64,000 nucleotides of DNA from Paenibacillus sp. Soil750. GTDB taxonomy: Bacteria; Bacillota; Bacilli; Paenibacillales; NBRC-103111. Both the position numbers and the translations under genes were made by a program. The notes beneath the pieces are model-generated. The model saw nothing but the letters and a program-made list of their open reading frames with translations. It was not told where the DNA came from and ran no database searches. The stretch covers positions 186,001-250,000 of the forward strand of contig NZ_LMSD01000043.1 of the NCBI RefSeq assembly GCF_001428045.1, in the 5' to 3' direction. Positions 61,228 through 64,000 of the stretch are shown here, in pieces; positions within the stretch are counted from its first letter, which is position 1, and each line of letters opens with the position of its first letter.

Positions 61228-62139
61228 CTAAGCCAGTATCGTACTTTCTTCTGCCAACTTCAATTTAACAATATGATGTGATAATAAGTCGATAAATAAC
61301 CGGGCAGCCTGGCTTAAATACTTATCTTTATGATGGATGATACCAATTTCCCTTTGCAGCGTTGGGTTCACGATTTTAATAGCTGTTAATTGTTCATCGT
61401 TGTACATATTCAAGTAAGTTCTGGATAGCGCGGTCACGCCAGCACCCGATTTTACAAGGCCAATAATCGTTTCAATCGCCGTTGTCTCGATGATCGGCTC
61501 CATATTTTTGCCACAGACGCTGCTGTGTAGATCTATAATTTGACGGCATTTATGGGATTGGGGGAAAAGGATGAGCGGGTAACTGCTGATTTCGTCAAAG
61601 TTAATGCTTTCACGGTCGGCTAAAATGTGGTCTCTAGAAACTGCCAAATAGATATCTTCTTTGTACAATGGAATTTTACGAATGCGTTCATCTTCAACAG
61701 GAAAAATGGTGATAGCCAGATCAATTTGATTCTGTATGACTCGCTCCACAATATCGTCTAGATTTAGAATTTTAATTTGTACCTCAGGATAAATATGATG
61801 AAAGTCGAGTAATAAAGACGAAACAAGCTGAGTTAACTCGCCTGGAAGTGCACCAATGGATAAAGTTCCGCGATTAACCTTCTGAAGCTCCAAAATTTGT
61901 ACTTTGACGTTATTTAAAGAAGAAAAAATCACTTTGCACTCATTTAATAAAATTTTACCCGCTTCGGTAATTGCAATCTTTTTACCAATACGATCAAATA
62001 ATGGAACCCCTAACTCATCCTCTAGCGATTTAATTTGATGACTCAGCGTCGGCTGACTCATGCCCAGCTTCTCTGAAGCCCTTGTAAAATGCAACTCTTC
62101 ACAAATGGCTATAAAATATTCCAGCTGTCGAAACTCCAT
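61228..62139 (-). CDS. LysR family transcriptional regulator
   Basis: A protein of 303 residues. N-terminal helix-turn-helix FTRASEKLGMSQPTLSHQIK, then a two-lobe effector domain (LSIGALPGELTQLVSSLLLDF). GAGG lies upstream of the ATG. It sits between two nearly identical 59-bp promoter elements facing away on both sides, and a third weaker one lies at 63606. It is the natural candidate to regulate the small gene at 60968, the TDT transporter and the gene at 63693. Confidence 0.94.
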   Translation of the reverse strand: MEFRQLEYFIAICEELHFTRASEKLGMSQPTLSHQIKSLEDELGVPLFDRIGKKIAITEAGKILLNECKVIFSSLNNVKVQILELQKVNRGTLSIGALPGELTQLVSSLLLDFHHIYPEVQIKILNLDDIVERVIQNQIDLAITIFPVEDERIRKIPLYKEDIYLAVSRDHILADRESINFDEISSYPLILFPQSHKCRQIIDLHSSVCGKNMEPIIETTAIETIIGLVKSGAGVTALSRTYLNMYNDEQLTAIKIVNPTLQREIGIIHHKDKYLSQAARLFIDLLSHHIVKLKLAEESTILA

Positions 62140-62288
62140 AGGATATACCTCACTTTTAAATTGATATTGAAATTAGTAGTATGTATTTCGCGAAAAGTAA
62201 ATGCGTTGTATCAATCCCCTTAAACGTATACTTTATCATAAACTTCCGCTTATTATGTAGAAATGAAGTGGAGTCAATCATCCATATT

Positions 62289-62347
62289 ATTAATGATAAC
62301 GATAGAATATCAAGTATTGATACTTTTCATCAATTATTCAATAATGA
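62289..62347 (+). promoter_or_regulatory. LysR-associated promoter element, copy 2
   Basis: It contains TTGATA (62317-62322), a 17-bp spacer and AATAAT (62340-62345), with the same dyads as copy 1 and five base differences in 59. It drives the leader of the transporter gene. It lies in the 341-bp gap between the LysR start and the transporter. Confidence 0.78.
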
Positions 62348-62402
62348 TACTTAAGTCGCTAAAACAACTACCTTTTAATAGGTAAATTAGGAAGGAGACA
62401 AA

Positions 62403-62411
62403 ATGAGTTAA
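62403..62411 (+). other. two-codon minicistron (ATG AGT TAA) in the transporter leader
   Basis: AAGGAG (62392-62397) is ideally placed before ATG-AGT-TAA, while the real transporter start at 62481 has only a weak site. Ribosomes would initiate here and stop at once. It is in frame with the transporter, but several stops intervene. Confidence 0.55.
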
Positions 62412-62480
62412 GGTAAATCGAAATCCTTTTGAATTTGAACATATACACAAAAAAATGATAGAAAGTAGTGACCATCATAC

Positions 62481-63464
62481 ATGCAAACCATAACTGCCGT
62501 ACCCAAACAAAAAAGCATTGGCTCTGTACAATTTTTACCCGTTAATCTATTTGCGTCGGTTATGGGAATTTCAGGTCTGTCATTGGCTTTGAGACAAGCA
62601 AGCAAGCTATTCGGTACTTCACTTGTACTCGCTGATATCATTGGAATTGCCGCGGTGCTCATGTTTATCGTATTAAGCTTAGGATATATTTCTAAGTGGA
62701 TTCTATACCCTCAAAAAGTCAAAGATGAATTTAAACATCCCATCATAGGAAATTTCTTTGGTACGATCACGATTGCCATTCTTTTGCTATCTTCCGTAGT
62801 TGGGACTTACAGTGGACTGACTGGTCAAGTGCTCTGGATCATCGGAACTGTAACGACGTTAGCGCTTAGTTTTATCATCGTTACACGCTTGTTAGACGGG
62901 AATCACGAACATGGTCATGCGGTACCTGCTTGGCTTATTCCTGGGGTTGGGACCCTTGATATTGCGGTTGCAGGTGGGAGTATGCCGTTTGCATGGGCGC
63001 ATGAAATTAATCTACTTTCTCTAGCGATCGGCGGAATTGTGGCTTTAGTTTTCCTTACCATGATCCTATCCAGATTGATACATCATACTCCAATGCATGC
63101 TGGATTAACGCCTTCTATGCTTATCATGATTGGGCCGTTTGAGGTTGGATTTCTTGGCTATATTAATTTTGAGCATAGAATTGATCAGTTTGCATCGATT
63201 TTGTTTTACTTTGGATTGTTTTTGTTCATTGTCTTGTTCTTCAAAGTATTTAAAAAGTCAATTCCGTTTGGCGCTTCCTGGTGGGGGGTAAGCTTTCCAT
63301 TGGCTGCACTCAGCAATGCTGCTTTGCAATATGCGATGTTTGTACATTCCTGGCCGCTAATTACCATTGCTGCGATCATTCTTGTCTTGATGAACATCGT
63401 TCTGGTCGTTCTCTTTGTTCGAACAATAAAGGCGCTATTTAATGGGAGTCTGCTTAAAGGGTGA
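62481..63464 (+). CDS. TDT/SLAC1 family anion transporter
   Basis: A membrane protein of 327 residues with about ten hydrophobic helices, of the tellurite-resistance/dicarboxylate transporter (TehA/SLAC1) family. The N-terminal LPVNLFASVMGISGLSLAL and the central AWLIPGVGTLDIAVAGGSMPF match family signatures for the pore helices. It exports or conducts an anion; the substrate cannot be read. The ribosome site is weak (GAAAGTAGTG), and a perfect upstream site serves a two-codon frame instead. It is probably regulated by the divergent LysR through promoter copy 2. Confidence 0.9.
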   Translation: MQTITAVPKQKSIGSVQFLPVNLFASVMGISGLSLALRQASKLFGTSLVLADIIGIAAVLMFIVLSLGYISKWILYPQKVKDEFKHPIIGNFFGTITIAILLLSSVVGTYSGLTGQVLWIIGTVTTLALSFIIVTRLLDGNHEHGHAVPAWLIPGVGTLDIAVAGGSMPFAWAHEINLLSLAIGGIVALVFLTMILSRLIHHTPMHAGLTPSMLIMIGPFEVGFLGYINFEHRIDQFASILFYFGLFLFIVLFFKVFKKSIPFGASWWGVSFPLAALSNAALQYAMFVHSWPLITIAAIILVLMNIVLVVLFVRTIKALFNGSLLKG

Positions 63465-63527
63465 TCACAATTTTAAAGGCAGCAAGACTGTCGGATAATA
63501 GAGATCTATTCTTCAGATACTATTAAC

Positions 63528-63568
63528 AGTCCAATGATTTTCAATAAATCTTTGGACTATTCTTTATT
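63528..63568 (+). terminator. terminator of the transporter gene
   Basis: A stem of 12 bp with one T-T mismatch: AGTCCAA-t-GATTT pairs with AAATC-t-TTGGACT (63528-63540 with 63546-63558). A T-rich tail follows. Confidence 0.8.
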
Positions 63569-63605
63569 ATAGAAACGGATCCTGTTATAGAAATGAAGCA
63601 TCATT

Positions 63606-63653
63606 ACGATAGAAAACGTGATATTGATCGCATACATATTGATTTACTATAAT
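63606..63653 (+). promoter_or_regulatory. LysR-associated promoter element, copy 3 (diverged)
   Basis: ACGATAGAA (63606-63614) and TATTGATC correspond to copy 2, with the same distance between them. TTGATC (63624-63629) and TATAAT (63648-63653) are 18 bp apart. It lies 40 bp before the gene at 63693. Confidence 0.6.
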
Positions 63654-63692
63654 TAAATTGTGCACAAAATGAGGGCCGAGAGGTATCCAGTT

Positions 63693-64000
63693 ATGAACGA
63701 TTCCATTGTAAAAAAAATAACAAACAGCTCAAAGAGGAAGTCATTATTTCACTTTACGAGGGCACGAAATTTGCCTTCCATATCACATGTGGATGCTTTG
63801 TATTCTTGTAATCAAGTAAATCCACATTTATCAGATGAAAGGAGGGAAGCGAGGAGAGAAATTCAATTTCATGGACATCTTTTTGTAGCAAACGCGCATT
63901 TAAAGATTTCCGATCAGGTGATGGATGCAACCACCACTCATCTGGAATTTCATAAATATGTGGATAAGCACGTATTTTTTTGGCCGACGCAACTAGATTG
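63693..64000 (+). CDS. N-terminal part of a DUF7002-like protein (cut by window end)
   Basis: The frame is open from ATG 63693 (GAGAGGT 8 nt upstream) to the last base, giving 102 residues. SLFHFTRARNLPSISHVDAL near the N-terminus resembles the entry of DUF7002 or other ADP-ribosyltransferase-fold proteins, in which H-x-T-x-x-x-N-L lines the NAD pocket. GHLFVANAHLKISDQ follows. The label is tentative. It follows the third copy of the LysR-associated promoter element, so it may belong to that regulon. Confidence 0.5.
   Translation, partial: MNDSIVKKITNSSKRKSLFHFTRARNLPSISHVDALYSCNQVNPHLSDERREARREIQFHGHLFVANAHLKISDQVMDATTTHLEFHKYVDKHVFFWPTQLD

Noticed and set aside
60793..62347. Composite transposon or cassette bounded by the 59-bp direct repeats
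   Set aside because: The repeats contain complete promoters oriented to adjacent genes, there is no transposase or integrase, and a regulatory reading explains them better.

Overview
The window reads as a chromosomal segment of a Paenibacillus-like (Paenibacillaceae, Firmicutes) soil bacterium. The grounds are moderate GC, strong AGGAGG-type ribosome sites with GTG and TTG starts, S-layer homology (SLH) anchored carbohydrate enzymes, copper-amine-oxidase-type stalk domains, a YesM/YesN two-component pair beside LplB/YtcP-type sugar permeases, a T-box leader and a bacillithiol-transferase-like YfiT protein. No rRNA, tRNA, IS element, prophage or CRISPR array was seen.

Layout. (1) 1-7.5 kb: an mmg-type operon combining the methylcitrate cycle (mmgD, mmgE, prpB) with fatty-acyl-CoA oxidation (two acyl-CoA dehydrogenases, thiolase, 3-hydroxybutyryl-CoA dehydrogenase). 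(2) 7.5-22.3 kb: small housekeeping and accessory genes (HIT proteins, GNAT, methyltransferases, aldo/keto reductase, an ART-fold-like DUF3990 gene with a small overlapping partner, an MFS transporter, TetR-DUF3995). It contains a divergent SDR/MerR pair with two 19-bp-spacer promoters, and a T-box leader driving a methyltransferase-NUDIX-YfiT operon. (3) 22.45-22.87 kb: eight tandem ~52-bp units, each holding a 27-bp palindrome. (4) 23-25.3 kb: two secreted stalk-domain proteins.

(5) 25.6-47.9 kb: a polysaccharide-use locus. A 2740-residue SLH-anchored protein joins a PL8 lyase to a GH36-like module. It is followed by YesM/YesN sensor and regulator, two permeases and a lipoprotein binding protein (no ATPase gene nearby), an SLH-anchored GH53 endo-beta-1,4-galactanase carrying CBM61 and a cohesin-like domain, a CBM61-dockerin protein with no enzyme, and a GH42 beta-galactosidase. 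A GH36 alpha-galactosidase lies about 11 kb further on. Three transcription units of this locus share a 28-bp upstream element at one fixed distance from the -10 box, the likely YesN binding site. The genes fit surface cleavage of beta-1,4-galactan (pectin side chains), oligosaccharide uptake and cytoplasmic hydrolysis.

(6) 48-58.3 kb: an FMN reductase, small unknowns, a LysR gene divergent from an aroA-aroC pair with an unusual EPSP synthase, a secreted SLH protein, a MocR-type regulator and a GGDEF-EAL gene broken by two frameshifts. (7) 58.5-64 kb: the GH36 alpha-galactosidase, then a LysR regulator flanked by three related promoter elements that drive a small unknown gene, a TDT/SLAC1-type transporter and a gene cut by the window end.

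Limits: all assignments come from reading sequence and motifs. No database search, structure prediction or alignment software was used.
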